Assembly: GCA_947652115.1 (NCBI GenBank)
Contig: OX393570.1
Location: forward strand, 19,343,256-19,407,255
Direction: 5' to 3'
Length of the DNA: 64,000 bases
Source: Blastomussa wellsi
Lineage: Eukaryota > Cnidaria > Anthozoa > Scleractinia > Plerogyridae
A program made the position numbers and the translations under genes. This document shows, piece by piece, positions 1-6,683 of this stretch. Position 1 is the stretch's first letter. Every line of letters begins with the position of its first letter. The notes under the pieces were generated by a model. The model saw only the letters and a program-made list of their open reading frames with translations, had not been told where the DNA came from and searched no databases.

Positions 1-2629
1 CTCCTACCCCCCTCTGGGCCTAGAACTTAGCCCCCAATCCTCGTTACCCCCTCTAGGCCTAGCACCTAGCCCCCAATCCTCCTTACCCCCTCTGGGCCTA
101 GCACCTAGCCCCCAATCCTCCTACCCCCCTCTGGGCCTAGAACTTAGCCCCCAATCCTCGTTACCCCCTCTAGGCCTAGCACCTAGCCCCCAATCCTCCT
201 ACCCCCCTCTGGCCTAGAACTTAGCCCCCAATCCTCCTACCCCCCTCTTGGCCTTGCACTTAGACCCCAATCATCCTTACCCCCTCTGGGCCTAGCACCT
301 AGCCCCCAATCCTCCTACCCCCCTCTGGGCCTAGAACTTAGCCCCCAATCCTCGTTACCCCCTCTAGGCCTAGCACCTAGCCCCCAATCCTCCTACCCCC
401 CTCTGGGCCTAGAACTTAGCCCCCAATCCTCCTTACCCCCTCTAGGCCTAGCACCTAGCCCCCAATCCTCCTTACCCCCTCTGGGCCTAGCACCTAGCCC
501 CCATTCCTCCTACCCCCCTCTGGGCCTAGAACTTAGCCCCCAATCCTCCTACCCCTCTCTGGGCCTAGAACTTAGCCCCCAATCCTCCTTACCCCCTCTA
601 GGCCTAGCACCTAGCCCCCAATCCTCCTACCCCCCTCTGGGCCTAGAACTTAGCCCCCAATCCTCCTTACCCCCTCTAGGCCTAGCACCTAGCCCCCAAT
701 CCTCCTTACCCCCTCTGGGCCTAGCACCTAGCCCCCAATCCTCCTTACCCCCTCTGGGCCTAGCACCTAGCCCCCATTCCTCCTACCCCCCTCTGGGCCT
801 AGAACTTAGCCCCCAATCCTCCTACCCCCCTCTGGGCCTAGAACTTAGCCCCCAATCCTCCTTACCCCCTCTAGGCCTAGCACCTAGCCCCCAATCCTCC
901 TGCCCCCCTCTGGGCCTAGAACTTAGCCCCCAATCCTCCTTACCCCCTCTAGGCCTAGCACCTAGCCCCCAATCCTCCTTACCCCCTCTGGGCCTAGCAC
1001 CTAGCCCCCAATCCTCCTACCCCCCTCTGGGCCTAGAACTTAGCCCCCAATTTTCCTACCCCCCTCTTGGCCTTGCACATAGTCCCCAATCCTCCTTACC
1101 CCCTCTGGTTTTAGCACCTAGCCCCCAATCCTCCTACCCCCCTCTGGGCCTAGAACTTAGCCCCCAATCGTTGTTACCCCCTCTAGGCCTAGCACCTAGC
1201 CCCCAATCCTCCTTACCCCCTCTGGGCCTAGCACCTAGCCCCCGATCCTCCTACCCCCCTCTGGGCCTAGAACTTAGCCCCCAATCCTCCTACCCCCCTC
1301 TTGGCCTAGCACTTAGTCCCCAATCCTCCTTACCCCCTATGGGTTTAGCACCTAGCCCCCAATCCTCCTACCCCCCTCTTGGCGTAGAACTTAGCCCCCA
1401 ATCCTCCTACCCCTCTCTTGGCCTAGCTCTTAGTCCCCAATCCTCCTTACCCCCTCTGGGCCTAGCACCTAGCCCCCAATCCTCCTTACCCCCTCTAGGC
1501 CTAGCCCCTAGCCCCCAATCTTCCTACCCCCCTCTGGGCCTAGAACTTAGCCCCCAATCCTCCTTACCCCCTCTGGGCCTAGCACCTAGCCCCCAATCCT
1601 CCTACCCCCCTCTGGGCCTAGAACTTAGCCCCCAATCCTCCTTACCCCCTCTCGGCCTAGCACCTAGCCCCCAATCCTCCTACCCCCCTCTGGCCTAGAA
1701 CTTAGCCCCCAATCCTCCTACCCCCCTCTTGGCCTTGCACTTAGACCCATATCCTCCTTACCCCCTCTGGGCCTAGCACCTAGCCCCCAATCCTCCTACC
1801 CCCCTCTGGGCCTAGAACTTAGCCCCCAATCCTCGTTACCTCCTCTAGGCCTAGCACTTAGCCCCCAATCCTCCTTACCCCCTCTGGGCCTAGCACCTAG
1901 CCCCCAATCCTCCTACCCCCCTCTGGGCCTAGAACTTAGCCCCCAATCCTCGTTACCCCCTCTAGGCCTAGCACCTAGCCCCCAATCCTCCTACCCCCCT
2001 CTGGCCTAGAACTTAGCCCCCAATCCTCCTACCCCCCTCTTGGCCTAGCACTTAGTCCCCAATTCTCCTTACCCCCTCTGGGTTTAGCACCTAGCCCCCA
2101 ATCCTCCTACCCCCCTCTGGTCCTAGAACTTAGCTCCCAATCCTCCTACCCCATCTTGGCCTAGCACTTGGTCCCGAATCCTCTTTCCCCCTCTGGGCCT
2201 AGCACTTAGCTTCCAATCCTCCTACCCCCCTCTTCGCCTCTAACTTAGCCCCCAATCCTCCTACCCCCCTTTGGCCTAGCACTTATTCCCCAATTCTCCT
2301 TACCCCTCCTTTAGGCCTAGCACTTAGCCCTCAATTCTCCTACCCCCCTCTGCGCCTAGAACTTAGCCCCCAATCCTCCTACCCCCCTCTTTGCGTAGCA
2401 CTTAGTCCCCAATTTTCCTTATCCCCTCTGGGCCTAGTACCTAGCCCCCAATACTCCTACCCCCTATGGGGCTAGAACTTAGCCCCCAATCCTCCTACCC
2501 TCCTCTGGGCCTTGCACTTGGTCCCCAATCTTCCTTCCCCCCTCTGGGCCTAGAACTTAGCTCCCAATCCTCCTACCTTCCTCTTGGCCTAGCACTTAGT
2601 CCCCAATCCTCCTTCCCCCCTCTGAGCCT
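1..2629. repeat. C-rich 39-bp satellite array, block 1
   Basis: Tandem units of 39 bp run through the whole stretch; one starts at 136 and the next at 175. Two main subtypes mix and often alternate: one begins CCTAGAACTTAG, the other CCTAGCACCTAG, each followed by CCCCCAATCC and a C-rich run. The plus strand of a typical unit is about half C and only about one eighth G, so strand asymmetry is extreme. A larger period of roughly 1.79 kb (about 46 units) is suggested by matching rare variants near 207 and 2002 (a 38-bp unit missing one G). Units become degenerate from about 2040 and the array stops near 2629, just before a LINE fragment. The array continues off the left edge. Because 39 is a multiple of three, the plus strand stays open in places with a Pro/Ser-rich 13-residue period; I see no support for coding. 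Confidence 0.97.
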
Positions 2630-2659
2630 TCAGAAAGTTTGCTCAAACTACTTCAGAGC

Positions 2660-2681
2660 TTATAAGTAAGTTATAAGTAAG
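2660..2681. repeat. 11-bp x 2 direct repeat, LINE 1 3' tail
   Basis: TTATAAGTAAG occurs twice back to back. It lies at the expected 3' terminus of the minus-strand LINE fragment and probably represents its terminal short repeat, formed during target-primed reverse transcription. Confidence 0.7.
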
Positions 2682-2721
2682 TTTATTTAGTTTGCAAGAA
2701 AATCTTTTTACAATCAGTAAG

Positions 2722-2760
2722 CACCGCCTGCAAATAGCGAGCTAATCTAGGCAGGCGGTG
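2722..2760 (-). other. Hairpin in LINE 1 3' UTR
   Basis: CACCGCCTGC at 2722-2731 and GCAGGCGGTG at 2751-2760 form a perfect 10-bp inverted repeat around a 19-nt loop. The loop contains a second small dyad, TAGC at 2735-2738 and GCTA at 2741-2744. It sits in the 3' UTR shortly before the LINE tail. In L2/CR1-type LINEs a 3' stem-loop of the RNA is known to be recognised by the element's own reverse transcriptase; that role here is inference. Confidence 0.7.
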
Positions 2761-2785
2761 TTAAGGACGTACAACACAAATTACT

Positions 2786-2823
2786 AAAACACGAATTACT
2801 CAATTTTCGTAAAACACGAATTA
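2786..2823. repeat. 13-bp direct repeat, 25-bp spacing, LINE 1 3' UTR
   Basis: AAAACACGAATTA at 2786-2798 recurs at 2811-2823. It is a small local duplication within the untranslated part of the LINE fragment, with no visible function. Confidence 0.6.
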
Positions 2824-2911
2824 CCCGAATTACTCGATTTTGCATACATTATTTGACGAAAGAGGAAAAAGGTGATAAATAGTAAATTAATATATTATGT
2901 TTGAATTATAA

Positions 2912-3337
2912 TTAAGACGCCTTTTTTATTTCATAAATAAGAGTGCTAGTGTCAGCATAACTATCCAGACTTCCTAGAGTTACAAATAGTAATGCTTGAA
3001 TTTTCTTTTTGAATATGTGCTTTGGCAGACTTCGATAGCTTTCGGGAATACTGTTCCAAATTTTAGCCCCAACGATAGAAAAAGAGTTTTTGTGATTAAG
3101 CCTAGAATAATTAATATAGTAGTTACCAGAAGATGCTGATCGGGTATTATACTGATGTATGTCTTGTGTAGAAATAAAAAGATTGCAGATATTTTTAGGT
3201 GCAGAGTTAGTGGTTATATCAAGCATTAAGATTGATGAAAGTTTGAAGTAGAGCATTGTTATTGGCAGGATGTTAGATTGCACGAAATATGGAATCGCAT
3301 GCGTTCTGAAAGACAGAAAGTAGATCAAGCGAAAGAG
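2912..3337 (-). pseudogene. LINE polyprotein C-terminal remnant (fragment 1)
   Basis: This is the C-terminal region that follows the reverse transcriptase domain in CR1/L2-like elements. Diagnostic stretches are YNTRSASSGNYYINYSRLN and GAKIWNSIPESYRSLPKHIF. No reverse transcriptase catalytic motif is present because the 5' part is missing. The frame is interrupted by an in-frame TAG at 3340-3338, and upstream of it the residues LERVQ still look LINE-like, so truncation lies a little further, near 3355. The usual open-reading start at 3328 is a TTG inside the frame, not a real initiator. It cannot make a working protein. Host-protein function is not expected. Confidence 0.82.
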
Positions 3338-3355
3338 CTACTGCACTCTTTCTAA

Positions 3356-3680
3356 CCAGAAAGCCAACTACCTGGACAATTGGTCATATTGTTCCCCTTC
3401 ATGCCAAAGTAATTCACCAAAAGCTGGGAATGGGACTTGGCATTAATACCATGGAGGGAAGGGAGGCCAAGCATGCCACCTTGGCTAAATTTACTCAAAA
3501 CACCCAGGTTAGTAACAGGTGGGCTCAAGTTTTCAAACATGAGTATGTCTCATTGTTTTGGCTACGGGAGAATGGGTGTGATGAAACTGTGCACAAGGAC
3601 ACAACAGGGTTGTATGTGCCCAAAAGGTGTAGCACATCAGAGTTTTGCTATTGTGGGGAACCTAAACAAGTTGCTGAGAA
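3356..3680 (+). pseudogene. Unknown ORF fragment, 5' segment, interrupted by LINE 2
   Basis: The plus strand is open from about 3310 and looks genuinely coding from about 3356. Residues include WTIGHIVPLHAKVI, MGLGINTMEGREAKHATLAK, NRWAQVFKHEYVSLFWLREN and a Cys-rich stretch, CSTSEFCYCGE. The frame runs cleanly to GAG AA at 3680, where the (CATA)n tail of a minus-strand LINE begins. The 3' part resumes at 4729 in the compatible frame, and joining 3680 to 4729 restores an open frame. The 5' end is lost at the LINE 1 junction near 3355. I do not recognise the family securely. The Cys pattern might be part of a small zinc-binding module, and the gene could itself belong to a repetitive element. 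No initiator can be assigned; the ATG at 3430 is internal. Confidence 0.6.
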
Positions 3681-3704
3681 CATACATACATACATACATA
3701 CATA
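3681..3704. repeat. (CATA)6 microsatellite, LINE 2 3' tail
   Basis: Six perfect CATA units lie exactly at the left edge of the LINE 2 insertion. They begin directly after the last base of the interrupted ORF, so this is most simply the element's 3' terminal simple repeat. Confidence 0.9.
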
Positions 3705-3783
3705 AACTTTATTTGAGTGTCAGGGTATTTAGCTAAGAGCTAATTGTGGACACTATAAATTAATATAATGGATATAATATAAG

Positions 3784-3951
3784 ATTAAATAAAGTATATA
3801 TAAAAATATTAAAAAAATATTCTTAAGATATCATTAATGTATAAAATTGCTGCAGACAAACAGTAGAATTAAATAAAGTATATATAGAGATATTAAAAAT
3901 ATATTCTTAAAATATAGTTGGTGTATAAAATTACTACAGACAAACAGTAGG
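3784..3951. repeat. 84-bp tandem duplication in LINE 2 3' UTR
   Basis: Two diverged copies, 3784-3867 and 3868-3951, each start ATTAAATAAAGTATATATA and end in a CAGACAAACAGTAG segment. Following this, to about 4040, come further irregular CAGACA/GACA-rich repeats. The duplication is internal to the LINE 3' UTR. Confidence 0.8.
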
Positions 3952-4193
3952 ACAAGCAGGGAAAGAACAGAGACAAAAACAGATGGACAGACAAGACAGA
4001 CAATTAGATAGCCAGACAAACAACCAGACAGTATAGGACAAATATATAAGTACAGTAGCAGTAAAATATAGATGCAAATTTCAGAATGTTAAAAGTCTCG
4101 CAGACTAAATTAGTAAAATTGAGGATACAGGGAGGCACACCCCCAATTTACCAGGCAGTCACACAGCAAAAGCCACTGCACATACCCACCACT

Positions 4194-4739
4194 CTAAGAT
4201 GAGCATGCGCAGCAGCCACACGTGCCGTCCAGCAAGCCAAGCACATTGAGAGCACGCACCCCTATCCTGAATGCCTGAAGACTAGTCTTACTGCGTAGTT
4301 CCTGGCTTATCTTGCCCCATATGTGTGGGCCAAAATATCTAATACTGTGCTTGCCATACTTAACAGTATTATATCTTGGAACAGGAAAGTCACTTCGTAA
4401 GTTATAATGCTTATCTTGCTGAAAAAACATATTACATACATGCTCTGGAGCTAATGAATTTTTAACCTTATACATTAGAATTAGTATATCTTGTAGCCGT
4501 CTGTTCTCAAGACTAGAGAGTCTTCCCTTCTCTAAGAGTTCCTCATACGTAGCATTCCTATCATTATATACAGCACGTAGTGCACGTTCTTGTACTCTTT
4601 CTAATTTTCTTGCATCCGATGCTTTGCAAAAATGCCATACTGTGTGACAATATGTTAAGTTGGGTAAAATTGCTGATTTATACAACTGTAACTTGGCTTC
4701 TCTGGGAATCATATCAATGCACTTTCTGTTGTGACTCTT
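4194..4739 (-). pseudogene. LINE reverse transcriptase C-terminal remnant (fragment 2)
   Basis: The protein covers the end of the reverse transcriptase domain and the following C-terminal region. Key residues are LYKSAILPNLTYCHTVWHFC, RKLERVQERALRAVYND, HYNLRSDFPVP and SIRYFGPHIWGKISQELR, ending in a Cys-rich DGTCGCCACSS tail before TAG. An ATG at 4712 is internal; the frame stays open upstream to at least 4739, but the last bases there belong to the interrupted host ORF on the other strand. The YxDD catalytic region is absent, so it is a dead fragment. Similarity to CR1/L2-type LINE C-termini is recognised by eye. Confidence 0.83.
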
Positions 4740-4813
4740 TCCAGGGCATAATTTCTAAATGTGTAGTGGAAGGGAAAATAACAAATGCAGCAAAAGAAGT
4801 GTTGAATCATTAA
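4729..4813 (+). pseudogene. Unknown ORF fragment, 3' segment
   Basis: The frame resumes directly after LINE 2 with CDSFQGIISKCVVEGKITNA and ends at TAA 4811-4813. It continues the frame of the segment ending at 3680, with the split codon shared between AA (3679-3680) and T (4729). The extra Cys residues here complement those just before the insertion. Downstream is AT-rich non-coding DNA. Identity of the protein is unknown. Confidence 0.55.
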
Positions 4814-5084
4814 AACAAACGTTATTGATTATTTACTCCAAGTTTTCAAATATATGATCTTTGATATTGAAATTCACAATGTACACATACACATGATAGT
4901 GTATGAATCATATAATATAGATATATACTATATATATATAAAGATAGATGTATTTTTCATTGTAAAAAATAGAGTGTAATATATAAATTATAATAATAAT
5001 TATTACATTTAAAATGAACAATCAGACCTTGTTGATCAATTGCCAGCAAACACAAAAATCTGGGTGTATTAAAAAGTCTGCATA
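4814..5084. other. AT-rich intergenic stretch with TA microsatellite
   Basis: No ORF, RNA gene or transposon end is apparent. Short TA-rich runs occur around 4917-4940 and a TAA/TTA-rich stretch around 4980-5010. It may be the 3' flank of the interrupted ORF. Confidence 0.6.
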
Positions 5085-5280
5085 CGAGCCTAGTGGCCCA
5101 TCAGGCCACCCAGGTGTATATATATATTTTTTTACAGGCCGGGGCTTATCCCGGTTTCCGTAGCATGAAGCGACTAGGAGTATTTCTACTCCCCCCTGGA
5201 TGGGATGCTAGTCCATCGCAGGGTTACCCTCAGCAGTAAATTCTCCGGTACCCATTTATACACCTGGGTGGAGAGAGAGA
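5085..5280. repeat. Dispersed repeat with 15-bp inverted repeat
   Basis: This block contains GGCTTATCCCGG, GCATGAAGCGACTAGGAG, GGATGGGATGCTAGTCCATC and TACACCTGGGTGG. I recall such a series as a common dispersed repeat in anthozoan genomes, but I cannot search to confirm. A perfect 15-bp inverted repeat joins 5106-5120 to 5257-5271, a possible 166-bp fold-back. CAGGCC flanks a short TA/T-rich insert (at 5102-5107 and 5135-5140), which looks like a secondary insertion inside the repeat carrying one arm of the dyad. No protein is encoded. Confidence 0.6.
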
Positions 5281-5371
5281 CTATTAAAAAATTATGAAAT
5301 TATGAATCGACTGTGAAAACAGGTTTCCACTGTGTTGTAAAAATGAAAAATATATATATATATGTATATAT
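5281..5371. other. AT-rich linker with TA microsatellite
   Basis: Short spacer between two repeats; (TA)n with single G interruptions covers about 5350-5373, just outside the left terminal inverted repeat of the next element. Nothing else is recognised. Confidence 0.6.
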
Positions 5372-5820
5372 ATGTCTGGATTTTTGAGAACGTGGTCAAC
5401 CTTGAGCCAAAACTTTTTCGCCTGACTGCCGGCGATAGCCAGCAGTCAGGCCAGCCCAGCGCTTAAAATACCGGGGGGCTTAACGTCAACAAGGGTATCA
5501 CCACACTGCCCTGGCACCTGGCTTTCAGCGCGTACCAAGTTGGGCACCAACGATGCAAACCCAGGGGGGGTGGGGTGGGTAGAAAAGCTGCATTTCTAGT
5601 CTGAAAAGTGTTTTTTTTCTTGGCAGGAAGGTCTACATGGTCCCTGGGGCTAGGGTTAAGCACAACCAGTGACAGCCTGCCACTCACAAGAAAGGTGGGT
5701 GTGCATGCTACCTGGTGACAGGTTGGCCGTGATTGATTGATTGGAAAAGCTGGTGTTTTTGCTGGAAAATTCCCAGGCCGACCTGTGTGAGTTTGACACG
5801 GTTCTCATAAATCCAGTCAT
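5372..5820. mobile_element. Non-autonomous DNA transposon candidate with ~28-bp TIRs
   Basis: The left end (5372-5400) reads ATGTCTGGATTTTTGAGAAC then GTGGTC. The right end, read from 5820 on the minus strand, gives ATGACTGGATTTATGAGAAC then CGTGTC. They match over about 28 bp with two substitutions and two one-base indels. Both ends sit in TA-rich sequence, compatible with a TA-type target duplication, although the microsatellite makes this ambiguous. The 449-bp interior is GC-richer than its flanks, has no transposase, and holds small inverted repeats at 5421-5429/5442-5450 and 5710-5714/5719-5723 plus a GATT run near 5731. Size and TIRs fit a MITE-like element. Superfamily cannot be assigned from these ends alone. 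Confidence 0.65.
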
Positions 5821-6011
5821 ATATACTATATTATATAAAATTATAAGAAATAGGAATTACCATAAACCAATACTATAGATGGCTAAAGCAATACATTGAC
5901 TACACTGATATTAAATGTAATAATAAATGGTACAATTCTGCCTCTTCAGTATGTAGTAAACAAATCAAGCTATTATTGTACTGAAACATAAAAAAGACTA
6001 CTGCTTGTGTT
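5821..6011. other. AT-rich spacer downstream of the 208-aa ORF
   Basis: Runs from the right TIR of the transposon candidate to the stop codon of the minus-strand ORF. I see no AATAAA on the minus strand here, so a polyadenylation site for that ORF is not evident. No other feature is recognised. Confidence 0.5.
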
Positions 6012-6638
6012 TTAGTGATGCTGGGGCCAACCATGCTCATTCCAAAAACCATAATAAAAGTCAATGGTTATTGTCTCTTTATCATAAGAATATTTAATTC
6101 CGAATTGCTTCTCCTCGGAAATAATCGCTTCTACTCGCTTATTACCTTTTATTTTGCGAGCTAAAAAGTTTTCTTTCGCCATCTGTTGGTCAGTAAGGTC
6201 ATTAAATACTTTCCTCACACGCCTCTCTGCAGTAAAAGCAAACACACAGTTCTTTTTTGTCTTAACAGTGATAAGGCCGAAATTCGTGCGGCTTACCAAA
6301 CTATCAAGCACATTAAAGAGCTCTCGAGGCATTCTATCTTCCACGATGACTTGCCATGGATGCTTCACAGCACACCTCGGAGACATCCGACGCCGAAACT
6401 GTTTTATCCAGCACATCGCCTGCCTGCGGACAATTGGAAACAAATCGCCAAAGATGTGCTTTAAACCAATTTGTCCGCGGCTTAAACAACGCTTCGAAAC
6501 TGGTACAGCCAAAATTCTCAATTCTTCAAAAGCATCCTTTATCGCTTTCCGTTCAATTCCTCTCGCTCTGAGTTCAGCTTCGGCATTGTCTAAAGCGTTT
6601 CTTAAAGTGTCCACAAATATGTTCATTTTGTCCGCCAT
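6012..6638 (-). CDS. Hypothetical protein, 208 aa, single-exon ORF
   Basis: An uninterrupted 208-codon frame runs from ATG at 6638-6636 to TAA at 6014-6012. The start context is AAT-ATG-GCG, with A at -3 and G at +4, strong by animal standards. The frame is open a further 31 codons upstream, but that part translates satellite DNA and starts at a TTG, so the ATG at 6638 is chosen. The protein starts MADKMNIFVDTLRNALDNAE and its first ~55 residues look helical and amphipathic. The middle is basic, with RRQAMCWIKQFRRRMSPRC around residues 80-98. The C-terminus is aromatic, DFYYGFWNEHGWPQHH. I see no signal peptide, membrane segment or known catalytic motif. The frame holds many CpG dinucleotides, unlike the surrounding DNA. 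Only 45 bp separate the ATG from satellite DNA. It could be a young or taxon-restricted gene, one exon of a longer gene, or an ORF carried by an unrecognised mobile element. Confidence 0.6.
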   Translation of the reverse strand: MADKMNIFVDTLRNALDNAEAELRARGIERKAIKDAFEELRILAVPVSKRCLSRGQIGLKHIFGDLFPIVRRQAMCWIKQFRRRMSPRCAVKHPWQVIVEDRMPRELFNVLDSLVSRTNFGLITVKTKKNCVFAFTAERRVRKVFNDLTDQQMAKENFLARKIKGNKRVEAIISEEKQFGIKYSYDKETITIDFYYGFWNEHGWPQHH

Positions 6639-6683
6639 ATTTGTTTTGGTTTTGAGCCTATGGGCGTGAGCCGCTGACCTAAT

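Larger units (their letters stand above)
2660..3355 (-). mobile_element. 5'-truncated LINE fragment 1 (CR1/L2-like), 3' end
   Basis: Read on the minus strand, this piece holds the last ~140 codons of a non-LTR retrotransposon polyprotein (stop TAA at 2914-2912), then a 3' untranslated region with a strong hairpin (2722-2760), and ends in a short tandem tail, two 11-bp copies at 2660-2670 and 2671-2681. A short 3' tandem tail rather than a long poly-A is usual for CR1/L2-type elements. The 5' side is lost near 3355, where the sequence switches to an unrelated plus-strand ORF. The 30 bp at 2630-2659, between the satellite and the tail, are unassigned. Clade assignment is inference from the C-terminal residues; being a LINE is much surer. 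Confidence 0.82.
3681..4728 (-). mobile_element. 5'-truncated LINE fragment 2 inserted in an ORF
   Basis: On the minus strand this reads: C-terminal reverse transcriptase region (to TAG at 4196-4194), a ~490-bp AT-rich 3' UTR, AATAAA at 3713-3708, and a simple ATGT tail, seen on the plus strand as six CATA units at 3681-3704. These are the parts of a 5'-truncated CR1/L2-type LINE in correct order. The right edge at 4728/4729 is set by where the interrupted plus-strand ORF resumes in frame; residues just inside the edge (RKCIDMIPREAK on minus) read as LINE. I see no target-site duplication longer than a few bases: TTGCTGAG on the left against TTGTGACT on the right is only a partial match. Orientation matches LINE 1, but the two protein sequences differ, so they come from different families. 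Confidence 0.83.

Noticed and set aside
1171..1698. 175-codon plus-strand Pro/Ser-rich ORF in the 39-bp array
   Set aside because: Unit length is a multiple of three, so open frames arise by default; frame is lost at 38-bp units, the other strand is open as well, and no flanking gene structure is visible.
3834..4019. 61-codon hydrophobic minus-strand ORF
   Set aside because: It lies across the duplicated AT-rich LINE 2 3' UTR and its repetition mirrors the 84-bp tandem pair; no evidence of a real membrane protein.
4900..5375. TATA-rich runs as promoters
   Set aside because: These are TA microsatellites with no gene placed to use them.
5463..5687. 74-codon minus-strand ORF
   Set aside because: It sits inside the TIR-bounded element, shows no recognisable domain, and uses low-complexity G/C runs.
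6154..6669. 171-codon plus-strand ORF and shorter overlapping plus-strand ORFs
   Set aside because: They are antisense shadows of the 208-codon minus-strand frame, which has the better start context and amino-acid composition.
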